Source: Gracilaria caudata
Lineage: Eukaryota; Rhodophyta; Florideophyceae; Gracilariales; Gracilariaceae
Assembly (NCBI GenBank): GCA_030374735.1
Contig: JASCIV010000266.1
Span: forward strand, 1 to 27,866
DNA: 27,866 nucleotides
Direction: 5' to 3'
The translations under genes and the position numbers were made by a program. This document shows, piece by piece, positions 8,877 through 18,074 of this stretch. The stretch's first letter is position 1. Each line of letters begins with the position of its first letter. Below the pieces are notes generated by a model, which saw nothing but the letters and a program-made list of their open reading frames with translations, searched no databases and was not told where the DNA came from.

Positions 8877-9468
8877 TACCACACCAATTTTAATAGAGCT
8901 TCCTCATGTGGTTATATGGAGCTTTAAAGATGTTCCAGTACTAAGTCGAAAGCAATTAATTCGCCAGGAGAGACACTTGAGCTCAGTAGGTGTAGTTTAC
9001 GCGGAACAGCTCAGCGCCAAGGAGAGTCAAGAAGTCGTACAAATCCAAGTCTGCCAGTCGACAACATGGACAAGGGAATGGAACACCTGTTCCACAAGAC
9101 TATCTCCTAGTCCCAAGAAGGCATTCAAAGCTTTACATCAGCGAAGGAAACACACACGGTCCTATCGACAAAATTGATGGCAAGTCTGGTCTAAGCACCC
9201 CTGTGAAGGCGTTCCAGGTTCTTTTACGTACGGTGTATCCAGATCTTTGTAGGTGCAACCATTTCCTGTACAAGGCAACGACTTCTTCCACGAACGTGCT
9301 GAAGCTTGTGCCGCAATATATATAATATTAGAACGTTTGCGTGGTCTGCAAATCCAAGTTTTCTGTTTTCTTCATGCAGCGTAGCAAACTGTATCCTAGG
9401 ATCACCAACTGTATGATGGAAAAAGGGCACTGTCTTTGCTCAAGGAACGCACAGGTGTCAAAGAAAGA

Positions 9469-11370
9469 TCATCTTTTCCTGCTATTCCAAAACCACGAGT
9501 TCGAGAGACCCTCTGCTCGTTCCCTCTCCGCCATATCTGCAGTGTCCTTCATAAGGCGGTGCATACCAATCACGCTTCGAAACTCAAAGCTCACTGGGTC
9601 AGGACCCTGGCTTGGAAATACGAGTTGATTTGAACTGCCAGTTGTTTCAAAGTTTGGTACGTCTTTCCGAGGGGCATTTCGGGACGAAGTAGAGTCAGTT
9701 CCAGCGCTACTACTACCAGTCTTCACGGTCGACGCAGAGCTTAGTCGTGATAGTACAGTACCGCTTTTGTCAGGGTTCATTGACCCCCTTGTCCTCACTT
9801 CCGAATGCAAGTTAGGCAGTCGAAGACGTTCTGGCGCAATGCTAACTGAAGATACATTGAATTCAAACCGCATGGAGCTCCTTGGTGCCCGAGTCACGGA
9901 AGCACCCGGAGTGCATCTAATTAATCGATTGCAGAACATGAGTGCCTGTGCCACACTGCGGAACTTGGACACGAGATCACTGCTGTATATCTCCCTCTTC
10001 AGAACCGACGAAAAGCGTCTGTCAAGCTGTTCTTCTTCACCGAGGTGCATCTCGAACCACGGGTGCACGAGCACGGTAGTAGCAGTTGGTCGCTTCCGCC
10101 GATCAACGTTTAGCAGGGCTTTTATGAGAGAGAGAGCTTGAGGTGATACCCTCTTGTCTGCCTTCTTCGGAAACTGAACAATTCCGCTTCGTGCTTTCTT
10201 GAAGACATCTGGGGGATAGTCTCCCTCAAAAGGAAGTTCCTTGAAAAGCAAGTTGTACAGAGTCACACCGGCAGCCCACATATCTACTTCAGTTCCAAAC
10301 ACAACTCGACGATCACCTTCGGCAGTAAAAGACATGATGGAAGCCTCAGGTGCCAGAAACTCAGGGGTACCAACAACTTGCATACCAGAATCCGGGTCAT
10401 CCAGGAAACAGGCCAAACTGAAGTCTGAGAGCTTAGCTGTGTGTGCCCATTCATACTCGTTTGTAAGATCTAGGAATAGGTTCTCCGGCTTGACATTCCT
10501 ATGGGCAATGTCGCGAGAGTGCAGAAATGCTAGCGCAGAGAAAAGACGATGCATGATTATACACGCATGGGGTTCGGAAATGGGCATATTGAACTGATTC
10601 ATGCGTCTGTCAATGGAGCCTCCGGGCATGAGCTCCATGACAACAAACAAGTCAAGTGGAGATTCAAATATGTCAAGAGTTTGCACTATGCAGGGATGTC
10701 GCACAGACATGCGCATCATAACTTCGCGTTCCGCGAATTCGCGGTCTGTGAGACGCGCGTTATCTTTGTTGATGACTTTGACAGCTGCATGCTCACCGGA
10801 GCACGTGTCAAAAGCGAAAACGACCTTCGACGCACGGCCAGTGCCCAGTTGTTTGTGTGGGAGAAGCTTATAGAACTGGTCTATAGACCTGTTGGAATAT
10901 TCGAAAGCAGCCTTGAAGCAACGCATATCACTCTCTGACCCAAACAGGAAGATGAGGCGATGGGTCTTTGTACGAACTTGGCATTCCATTCGGATTGGAA
11001 CCAACGTCGCGCTGGCACCAACGAGTTGGATGGTGAGCTGGGCAGAAGAGGAGTGGCGTGAGATTTGAGTAGGTGCTATAGAGAGCACACATGAGTGCAA
11101 CAGAACCCATCGACGAGAGGAGCGGGAGAGTTTACCGAACCTTACAAGGGCCCATCCAGCAAAGGAGCGAATGGGCCCGGAGAGGACGGCGACAGGGGAC
11201 TTGGGAAGCACCTTGGTTGTAGAGGAGGAGGATGGGTTGAAGGATGTAGATGAGAAAGGTAGTGATTCGTGATAACTTGAGAAACGCTCGTCGTGAGTGG
11301 GACGATCAGAGCCGAAGCCTTCGACGGTGGTGCCGCTGAAACGGCGATCATATGAGAAAGACGAATCCAT
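9469..11370 (-). CDS. PH-domain CAMK-like protein kinase homologue, probable pseudokinase
   Basis: 633 aa from the ATG at 11370, the first ATG in this frame. Residues 1-55 are Ser-rich. A PH-like domain spans about 57-160: a GWALVRFG strand, RRWVLL, and a C-terminal helix with Phe152 where Trp is usual. The kinase fold spans about 168-442: GTGRAS (176-181), Lys198 in AAVKV, GTPEFLAPE (334-342), DMWAAG (363-368) and HPWF (436-439). The overall pattern is CAMK-like. The catalytic loop reads HRNVKPEN (290-297), so the catalytic Asp is Asn292, and DFG is DFS (316-318). Phosphotransfer is therefore doubtful, while ATP binding (Lys198, Asp316) may persist. The tail (450-633) is Ser/Arg-rich and looks disordered. 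The likely role is phosphoinositide-directed membrane scaffolding or allosteric control of another kinase, which is inference. Confidence 0.88.
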   Translation of the reverse strand: MDSSFSYDRRFSGTTVEGFGSDRPTHDERFSSYHESLPFSSTSFNPSSSSTTKVLPKSPVAVLSGPIRSFAGWALVRFGKLSRSSRRWVLLHSCVLSIAPTQISRHSSSAQLTIQLVGASATLVPIRMECQVRTKTHRLIFLFGSESDMRCFKAAFEYSNRSIDQFYKLLPHKQLGTGRASKVVFAFDTCSGEHAAVKVINKDNARLTDREFAEREVMMRMSVRHPCIVQTLDIFESPLDLFVVMELMPGGSIDRRMNQFNMPISEPHACIIMHRLFSALAFLHSRDIAHRNVKPENLFLDLTNEYEWAHTAKLSDFSLACFLDDPDSGMQVVGTPEFLAPEASIMSFTAEGDRRVVFGTEVDMWAAGVTLYNLLFKELPFEGDYPPDVFKKARSGIVQFPKKADKRVSPQALSLIKALLNVDRRKRPTATTVLVHPWFEMHLGEEEQLDRRFSSVLKREIYSSDLVSKFRSVAQALMFCNRLIRCTPGASVTRAPRSSMRFEFNVSSVSIAPERLRLPNLHSEVRTRGSMNPDKSGTVLSRLSSASTVKTGSSSAGTDSTSSRNAPRKDVPNFETTGSSNQLVFPSQGPDPVSFEFRSVIGMHRLMKDTADMAERERAEGLSNSWFWNSRKR

Positions 11371-13791
11371 GAGATGGAACTCTCGAGGGAGACGGAAGGG
11401 GAGTAAGGAAGAGAGGAGAGCTGAAAGGAGCGGAAGCAACAAGCCGGTGAAGCGTAGACAAATCCGGAAAGAAGGAGAGTGAACACGGGCGGGTGGTATG
11501 AGGTAGAAGCGAATAGCGAGGGTTGAAGCACGGAATGAGAAATACGAGAGCGGCTGAAGGCGGGAAAGGAGAATATGATGAGCTGTTTGCGGGGAGGCGG
11601 AAGTGAAATGCGCTTCGGTCGACAGGGACGGGTGCAAATTTAGCAGATATGAGAAAAACTGCCTGTGCAGGGGGGAGGGGGGGAGCGAGACTGGCGTATG
11701 TGTGTGTGAGAGTGAAAGGCGAACAACGGGAGTCTCGAGTGCCGGCGATACCGAGGCGGCGTGCGAAAACGAGAGGGGGAGCGTGATCGAACGGCAGACG
11801 CGAGAGCGACAAACGCGCTATGCGTTTGCACCGGCAACGTTTCAAGTGGAGGCGCAACCCGCGAGGGAGGCTGGAGGCTCTGTTCGCGAAGACGCGCGAC
11901 GACGACGGCGTCGAAGGGGTGGGGGACTGAATATCGACTGTGACGAAGACAGATGAAGCGGACGGAAGACTGACGGGCTTCCGCGCTGCATATGAGCGAA
12001 TATGAAGACCGACGAGCGCGCGAATCACAGCGCAGCGGCGGGGAAATGGGACAGCGCGCGCGCACGGCGGCGACGCATACGCCGTCTGCGACGGTTGACG
12101 AGAGACGCGCGTGCGCGCGCGCGTCGTTGATGCGACAAACTGCGCAACGCGGCGGGCTGCGCTGCGCTGCGCTGCGCTGCGCACGTGTGTGGCGCGGTGA
12201 GTTGCTGTTAAGGCGTAGTGCGTGTGCGGCGTGCGCGTGTAGGGCTGGCGCCCGAGGATGCGCGTGAGAGTGCTGCAGTGCTTGCTGCTTACGCCTGGCT
12301 ACGCCGCGTTCCGTTTTTCGCCGTGCGTCTTCCGCCAACGCTCATTACCCTAGTACTGTAGCGTTCCTACCTCCTACCTTTTGAATTGAAGCTCTTCACG
12401 CCTTGGTCGAGTTGCTTCTTTCTCACGCACGCTCGTCAGCATGATTCTTCCCTCCTTGCTGCATCTGTGCCACACTGTACTGTCATAAACTGACACTACA
12501 CGCCCCTTCGTCAAGCTGCACGCTCCGCATTGCGCAAGGAAAACAATTTCCGAGTGCGCTGTGCCTCTTTACCAGATACCATGCGCAAAACTTTGAAACT
12601 GCCGATAAACCAACCAACACCCCCGTGGATCGTCTTCTCATCCCCACTCCCTACGTCGAACGAGTGCCATCTCCCCGGCGCACTCGTCGTCATCCAACTG
12701 GCGCCTCGTGGCTCCACGGGTATGTCCCCCGGGCGCCGGGTCCAATTTCAAAATCAGATCACGTGACGATTGCGATCTGAGTTTGCGCTCGGAAGCTCGT
12801 GCTCCACTGCGAATGCGTCCCAGCTGCTTAAGCTGCGAAGGAAAGAAGCGCGTATAGTTGCCTGCTTTAAGCCGTACTCTGTACGCCGGTACAAAGATGC
12901 CTACCATCGTGACGTCGCGAGACCGACGCCATGGCACGCAACACACCGCTCTATCTCAACAGTTGCGGCTGTAGCCTCGTGAGCCACATCAACTTTAGCT
13001 GCCATCCGTTCTGGATATCATATGTGACGCTTTCCTATCACCCGAAGCCGCTCCACTTGCGCCGCAGCCTCAGCTGCTTCCACTTGTCGTTCCGAGTCGG
13101 TGCGTGCGGGATGGCGCATGCGAGACGGAGCGTTGCGACTCAACATCAACCACCCCGCTGCAAATATCGGGCCTTATCGTCAGAAACAGCTTCGCACAAC
13201 GCCTAGGTCATCAAAAAGCCTCCACACCCATCAAAGTCGCAGCACATAAGTGCAGCCCGTATCGTACTGGTACGAGCCGACGCGCAACCTACAGTATTGA
13301 AGCGTCTTCTTGATTGGGTGTTAATATAACGTTAACTACAACACGCGACGCGATAAAGGTTTACTGCTTGAGCGCGAACAGAGTCGCCATCTGCTGGCAC
13401 AGCCCGCACTTTACAGCCATCCACGGTAGCCTCGAGGAGCCCCCGAACCTTACCAATCTTTATCCTTAAGTCTGTTCGTAGTTGGAAGCACCAACAGCGA
13501 CACCGTGTCGCTCACGTGCGCCGCGCGCGCGCACGGTTGCGGCTCAAGCGACGAACCGTCCGAAATGCGGGCCGCAGCCATTCAGTGCTTGGTGCGACTG
13601 AGTGCAGCGCCACCAATCATCGTGCTCTAGGCGCCGTCAGCTGCTATCTGCCACCGCCGTTCTAGCCGACGTGCCCCACGCGTGCGTGCGCCCTTCCGCG
13701 CCCATTCCTGCGCCTCATCTGTGTTCGTTCCACGTTGTTCGTCTGCATCACCGTCCGCTTTCTGAGGCCGTGTTGCCCTACCTGCTCTACC
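11371..13791. other. GC-rich divergent spacer between PH pseudokinase and PP2C
   Basis: This is a 2.4-kb interval holding the promoters of two divergent genes. 11371-12340 is very GC-rich and purine-rich on the plus strand, hence pyrimidine-rich in the sense direction of the kinase gene. Long minus-strand frames here (for example 11640-12338) are Arg/Ser/Ala/Pro low-complexity and I treat them as composition artefacts. It contains the (GCTGC)5 repeat at 12156-12180 and CG-alternating stretches near 12105-12124 and 13523-13534. 13590-13791 is C/T-rich and probably carries the PP2C leader; a CCAAT occurs at 13614-13618. No gene is supported. Confidence 0.5.
12104..12180. repeat. Alternating GC tract and (GCTGC)5 pentamer repeat
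   Basis: A purine-pyrimidine alternating run of about 20 bases (GACGCGCGTGCGCGCGCG) lies at about 12104-12125 and is a potential Z-DNA former. It is followed by five perfect GCTGC units at 12156-12180. Both lie in the GC-rich promoter-side DNA upstream of the PH pseudokinase. Confidence 0.7.
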
Positions 13792-14838
13792 ATGTCCTGC
13801 TTTGATCTCCGCATTCATTTCCCTTCACGTCTCGTTCCATCACCTTCGCCTCACCCTACCCCTCAGCGCCCCCGCAGAACGCGCTCTCATCATCCTAGCC
13901 TCCCGCAAGAAGACCTGTCCGCCTCAAAGCGCCGTCTGGTTTGCATTCGTCGTCAGGAAGCCGCTCTTCGACTTGAGGTGGGCTTCAAGTCGCGTACTGG
14001 CTGGCAGCTGCTGTCCACCTCGTCCCTCAACCAAGATTCGCTCGCTGTCGTTCTACCGCTCCCAGATCCACATCAAGCGGTATCTCTCTTCGCTGTTTTC
14101 GACGCACACGGCAAGGATGGCCATCGAATGTCCGCTTTTGTGGCGCAGCAATTCACCCGCATGTTTCAAGCCGCATTGTCACACAAATCCACCACCATAG
14201 GAAAAGCGTTGCAATACGCATGTATGCGAACCGCCGCCTCTGTCAGTACAAGCACCCTAGACTCGTTCATGACTGGTACTACCCTTGCCGCAGCGGCCGT
14301 TCACAAAGGTTTCATCACATGTGCCAATCTTGGCGATTCAAGAATAATCATTGCCACACTGAGGAATGGCGTAATCGTCCCCGTCCCGCTCACCGAAGAC
14401 CACGTTCCATCAGTACCACGAGAACGAAAGCGTATTGAGAACGCCGGAGGCCGTGTTGAGCGATGGACTCCGGCTGGTCTTGACACTGGACCAGCCCGCG
14501 TTTGGCTCAAGGACAAACGCCTACCAGGTTTGTCTGTATCTCGTGTAATAGGTGACAAAATTCTCTCTGGTATAGTGTCAAATGAAGCTGAGATAACTTC
14601 TTACAAACTCACTGAGCAAGATCAATTCATTATTGTTGCAACCGACGGCATCTGGAATGTAATGTCCAACCAAGATGTTGTGCAATTCATTGCTTCTCAC
14701 GGAGAAAAAAGTGCTCAGCGTATTTCAGAAGCTCTTGTCAGACGAGCCGCTACACTGTGGTTTGCGAATGGTGGTGACACTATTGATGACATTTCGGCGA
14801 TAGTGGTACGGCTCCATTGGCCAAGACAGCCTTGGTAG
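13792..14838 (+). CDS. PP2C-family protein phosphatase (PPM), plant clade E-like
   Basis: 348 aa from the first ATG in frame, at 13792. Residues 1-60 are basic and Pro/Ser-rich, possibly a targeting or disordered segment. The PP2C domain covers about 65-342. Motifs in order are NQDSLAV (80-86), FDAHGKDGH (103-111), TGTTLAAAAV (161-170), NLGDSR (179-184), LTEDHVPSVPRERKRI with AGGRVER (200-224), ARVWLKDKRLPGLSVSR (235-251), VIGDK, ATDGIWNVMSN (283-293) and DDISAIVVRL (332-341). The metal-binding Asp residues (82, 104, 285, 333) are all present, so the enzyme should be an active Mn/Mg-dependent Ser/Thr phosphatase. The RVWL...PGL..SR wording and FVVLATDG-like segment resemble plant clade E PP2Cs. 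Small departures are DAHG for DGHG and WN for WD. Substrate unknown. Confidence 0.93.
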   Translation: MSCFDLRIHFPSRLVPSPSPHPTPQRPRRTRSHHPSLPQEDLSASKRRLVCIRRQEAALRLEVGFKSRTGWQLLSTSSLNQDSLAVVLPLPDPHQAVSLFAVFDAHGKDGHRMSAFVAQQFTRMFQAALSHKSTTIGKALQYACMRTAASVSTSTLDSFMTGTTLAAAAVHKGFITCANLGDSRIIIATLRNGVIVPVPLTEDHVPSVPRERKRIENAGGRVERWTPAGLDTGPARVWLKDKRLPGLSVSRVIGDKILSGIVSNEAEITSYKLTEQDQFIIVATDGIWNVMSNQDVVQFIASHGEKSAQRISEALVRRAATLWFANGGDTIDDISAIVVRLHWPRQPW

Positions 14839-16592
14839 CGTTCACATTTCGTTGCGTTGACAAACTCGGCTTTAACATGAATTCGTTTAATTTACTTACC
14901 GATCGCCTCATCAATATGTACTTACAGCGGTGCTCCACATTCGTACGCAAGCAAGGGCGGTATGAACAAGTTGTTGGTCTGTTGGTGGTGTACCATCTCA
15001 TTCCAGAGTCTGGAATCCAGACCCAATCTCTCGAAAGAAGTGAGGAAAGGCGGTCGAGCTGGAATCTGGTTAACGTCCTCCGCGCTGTTCTGAGGCGTTT
15101 TTTCCTCACTTCGGCTTTTTTCTTTTTTTTTTGCCCGACAAGGTGTTGATATCGTACCTTCTTCATTTTTCCTACCTTCTGCATGCGTTCTTGCCACTCT
15201 TTTTTGCGCTCCTCGCAATGCGTTTTGTGTCCGTGCCGTAGCTCGCGTTTCGAGCCTTAAGAGAAAACAAAACAAAACAAAGTTGTTGACTAGTCTTGGG
15301 GCTACCCGAAGGCTAGATTACAAATCATCGCCATCATACCGAGAGGCTTTATTCCATCCCTGCAATACAATCTAAGCACACCTTGCGTTTGCCTTCTGAT
15401 CCTACTGTTCACTCGATTGTTGTTGTCGTTGTCAATCTGACAAGGCGGCCATCTTTCGCGGTCACAGTTATTTCGAGAGCATACCTGGGAGGACCAACTA
15501 CACCACTGTCTTTGTTTGCGACCAAAGCACGACTCTGTGCACATCAGAACTTGTGACAACGAAATGCGAGACTTTCGGGTGGACTTCTTTTGTGGTGCCC
15601 CGATCGTATTCAAATGCTTGTATCTGTCCGGCAGATGCTGCCCTTGTACACGCAATGCGAGTCAGTGAGTCCCCGGAGATGCGGGAGAACCCAACTGTAA
15701 TTGGAGTTGTGGCCAAAGAACACGAGGCTTCTATCTCGTGTGCAAAAGAAAGAGTCTCGCGTTGTTAACCATCTGAACAAATAAAGCAAAACTCCTGTGA
15801 TCCATTCTGCGATGTCAAAGAATGTTGTCCAGTGGACAGTGTCCACCCTTCCTCGCAAACTGTCCGGGATTGGCGATAGTAGATAGTGGCGTTGACAAAA
15901 CAACCGACTTCAAACCTGGTTTCGTTATGTAATGGAGGCTCCATTATGGAGCTCATCATCATCTCCATGATGTGCAAGATAGTGCGTACGTAATCAAACT
16001 CATACTGTCGGTTTAAAGTTATGGATAGACTGCTGCCAGGCTAACGTTCGTGTCAACGAATCGTAGACCTTCCCATTTCTCTAGCAATAGACTTCTGGTG
16101 AATTCAGATTTCCACCTTGCATTTAAGTCATTTCTAAACAGTCATACGGGAGGGAAGTTACTATGGTGAAGACAACACGAACGAAAAAAGCTCTTTGCCC
16201 CATCCAAACTAACGACCAAGCCACATTCCGTATTTCGTTTTGACCGGGAAACCAGAACTATAGGACACCCTCATGTTCACACCCGTCATGACCAGAGAGG
16301 CGGCTGGGCAGTTAGAGTGGTGAACCAAACAACAGTAATATTACCGTCCATGACCGTCACGCCACCAGTCGACCATAGCCCTCCCACGCTACAGCCGTAC
16401 GGATAAAGGACGCAAGTCGCTAGTGACTTGTGTATCACACATGCATTTTCAGGGCTCATGCTTCGGTTTAAGAGAGTTAAGATACTGACAACCCCCGATG
16501 CCTCAGACCATTCTAGATCGCGCCAGCCATATCGCGTAGAGCGTCCTCTTAAAAGGGTTAGCTTTCAATATATCAGCAGTTGATTGGTGTCC
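14839..16592. other. 1.75-kb convergent spacer with an interrupted open frame
   Basis: This lies between the 3' ends of PP2C and ALG8. It includes a T-rich run (15116-15132), an (AAAAC)3 run (15264-15281) and a small hairpin, TAATGGA/TCCATTA, at 15930-15946. On the minus strand one frame is open from 15977 to 15498 apart from a single TAA at 15765-15767. It reads protein-like but matches no family I know and has no good ATG. No RNA gene was recognised. Confidence 0.45.
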
Positions 16593-18074
16593 TTATACCG
16601 GTTTACGTACGGACCGATAAAGGAGGTCTATAAACGCTGCTGCCACACCAGCAGCAGAATACACGGACGCAAGCAAAATTGGCAAGAACTGCATACGATC
16701 GGAAAAGATCATGCGATGAACACCAAGCACTCCTGAATAGGCTTCAATAATGACTAGCCCAATTGAGTATGCAGTCAAAATCAGCCCACTCAAACCGCCT
16801 AACGAAAGCTCAGAAACGACATGCATATGATATGCAATGAAGTGTGGAACAACGAAAATCGCTTCGGCTGGTCGTCGCACAAGCTCGAACATTGCAAATT
16901 GTGATGATAACGAAAACAATAGAAACGGCTCATGAATATCTTCATGGATCAATGACCCCAGGATCAATGGGTATAGGGTTAACAAAGCGGCTTTTTCGTG
17001 TACGTGCCATCCGAACAAAAACGCGGCATGAAGGTTGATGACCGTCGATAAGATTAGATTTTCAATGCTTGGGTTTCGGTATAAGCGGCACAATACCGGC
17101 GTCACTGACACGAGAATCAACGTAACGCATATAGCAGGGGTTGGATTCGGTAAATATATGAATGGAGCATGCTCACCAATTATGCCTGTCGTCGTAGACG
17201 CTGCACTTGGTTTCGGAAACACTTGCAGCAGCAGTCGATCAGTCAATGCATAGAGAGCCCAAATGTTAGGTGCCCAATTGGCGTGCAGAAGACCTCTATC
17301 GAATGGGAACAAACGGAAGAGTGCAGCTTTGATATATGACAATCCGCCAACGAAGTGCAACGAAAGCCACGGAAGCAACAGCGTTACGACCGTCACAACA
17401 AACAGAGAGCAAAGCGTTCGAAGTGCGCACGATACTCGACGCGGAAGTGTTGCGAGAAGGTGTACTGATATTGTCGGGACTAAAGGAAGGAGGGTGTGTT
17501 TGAGATTCAATGCCAGGCAAAACGCTACACAGGCCAGATGCGGTCTCTCACTGAATAAATAGGATAGAGTTAACAAGAGAAATGCAATTGGCAGAGCGTT
17601 ATACTGAAAGTGAATATTGTCAACAAGAGTAAGACCTGGCACAAACAACAAAAAAGACACACCGGAAGAAATTCGAGACTTTTGGAGTTTCCCAGTCAAG
17701 AAGAGCGTCGAAAGTATGTGGTAAACAGCATAAATTAGAGGAATCTCGGCTGCCAATACCGAAACTCTGAGAAGCATGACAGAAATATCGGTCACTGTGT
17801 CCATTGCGATCAAGTTGGTCAGAGATGGGTCAAAAAGGTGGAGGACTTGGGCTAGGAAATATTCGAAGAATGCGAACATTGGCGGGTAGTCTAGTGTCCA
17901 TTGCGAAGTACTGTCCGTATACCATTGAGACAAAGGAAGGTTGTACGTGATTGCCTTCCAGTTTCGATGTACATGTAGATCTGTACTGTATGTCGCAGGT
18001 AGCAGCAGAAACTTGAGTGAGATTGATAAAAGTCCTATTTGAATCACACGGTAGAAGACAACGTCGGTCTTCAT
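16593..18074 (-). CDS. ALG8: Dolichyl-P-Glc:Glc1Man9GlcNAc2-PP-dolichol alpha-1,3-glucosyltransferase
   Basis: 493 aa from the first ATG in frame, at 18074; upstream the frame offers only a GTG. Human ALG8 is about 526 aa. ALG8 adds the second glucose to the lipid-linked oligosaccharide in the ER lumen before transfer to protein by OST. It uses Dol-P-Glc and belongs to the GT-C fold, ALG6/ALG8 family (GT57). Signatures favour ALG8 over ALG6: YSTDLHVHRNWKAITYNLPL (29-48), LSQWYTD, WTLDYPP (59-65) with the luminal catalytic Asp, VDNIHFQYN (151-159), RLFPFDRGLLHANWAPN (254-270) and FGWHVHEKA (354-362). Many hydrophobic helices span the length. It is transcribed divergently from the SEL1L/HRD3 homologue 855 bp away, so two ER glycoprotein-quality genes may share control. 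Confidence 0.96.
   Translation of the reverse strand: MKTDVVFYRVIQIGLLSISLKFLLLPATYSTDLHVHRNWKAITYNLPLSQWYTDSTSQWTLDYPPMFAFFEYFLAQVLHLFDPSLTNLIAMDTVTDISVMLLRVSVLAAEIPLIYAVYHILSTLFLTGKLQKSRISSGVSFLLFVPGLTLVDNIHFQYNALPIAFLLLTLSYLFSERPHLACVAFCLALNLKHTLLPLVPTISVHLLATLPRRVSCALRTLCSLFVVTVVTLLLPWLSLHFVGGLSYIKAALFRLFPFDRGLLHANWAPNIWALYALTDRLLLQVFPKPSAASTTTGIIGEHAPFIYLPNPTPAICVTLILVSVTPVLCRLYRNPSIENLILSTVINLHAAFLFGWHVHEKAALLTLYPLILGSLIHEDIHEPFLLFSLSSQFAMFELVRRPAEAIFVVPHFIAYHMHVVSELSLGGLSGLILTAYSIGLVIIEAYSGVLGVHRMIFSDRMQFLPILLASVYSAAGVAAAFIDLLYRSVRKPV

Larger units (their letters stand above)
7218..9468. other. 2.25-kb gene-poor spacer between convergent genes
   Basis: This lies between the 3' ends of UTP13 and the PH pseudokinase. 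It holds a (GA)8 tract at 8088-8103, a plus-strand intron-like signal pair at 7286 and 7641, and a terminator-like hairpin at 8851-8875. It also carries several open stretches, the longest being a 147-codon minus-strand ATG frame at 7392-7835. None shows a domain, a repeat or a consistent composition that would support a gene. No tRNA-like B-box with pairing arms was found. Confidence 0.5.

Noticed and set aside
11371..11637. 89-residue hydrophobic N-terminal extension of the PH pseudokinase, resembling a signal or membrane anchor
   Set aside because: The extension contains no ATG and opens only at a TTG. The DNA is C/T-rich leader on that strand, which yields Leu/Ser/Pro by composition.
11640..12338. 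232-codon minus-strand open frame
   Set aside because: Arg/Ala/Ser low complexity in very GC-rich DNA with overlapping open frames on both strands; no motif.
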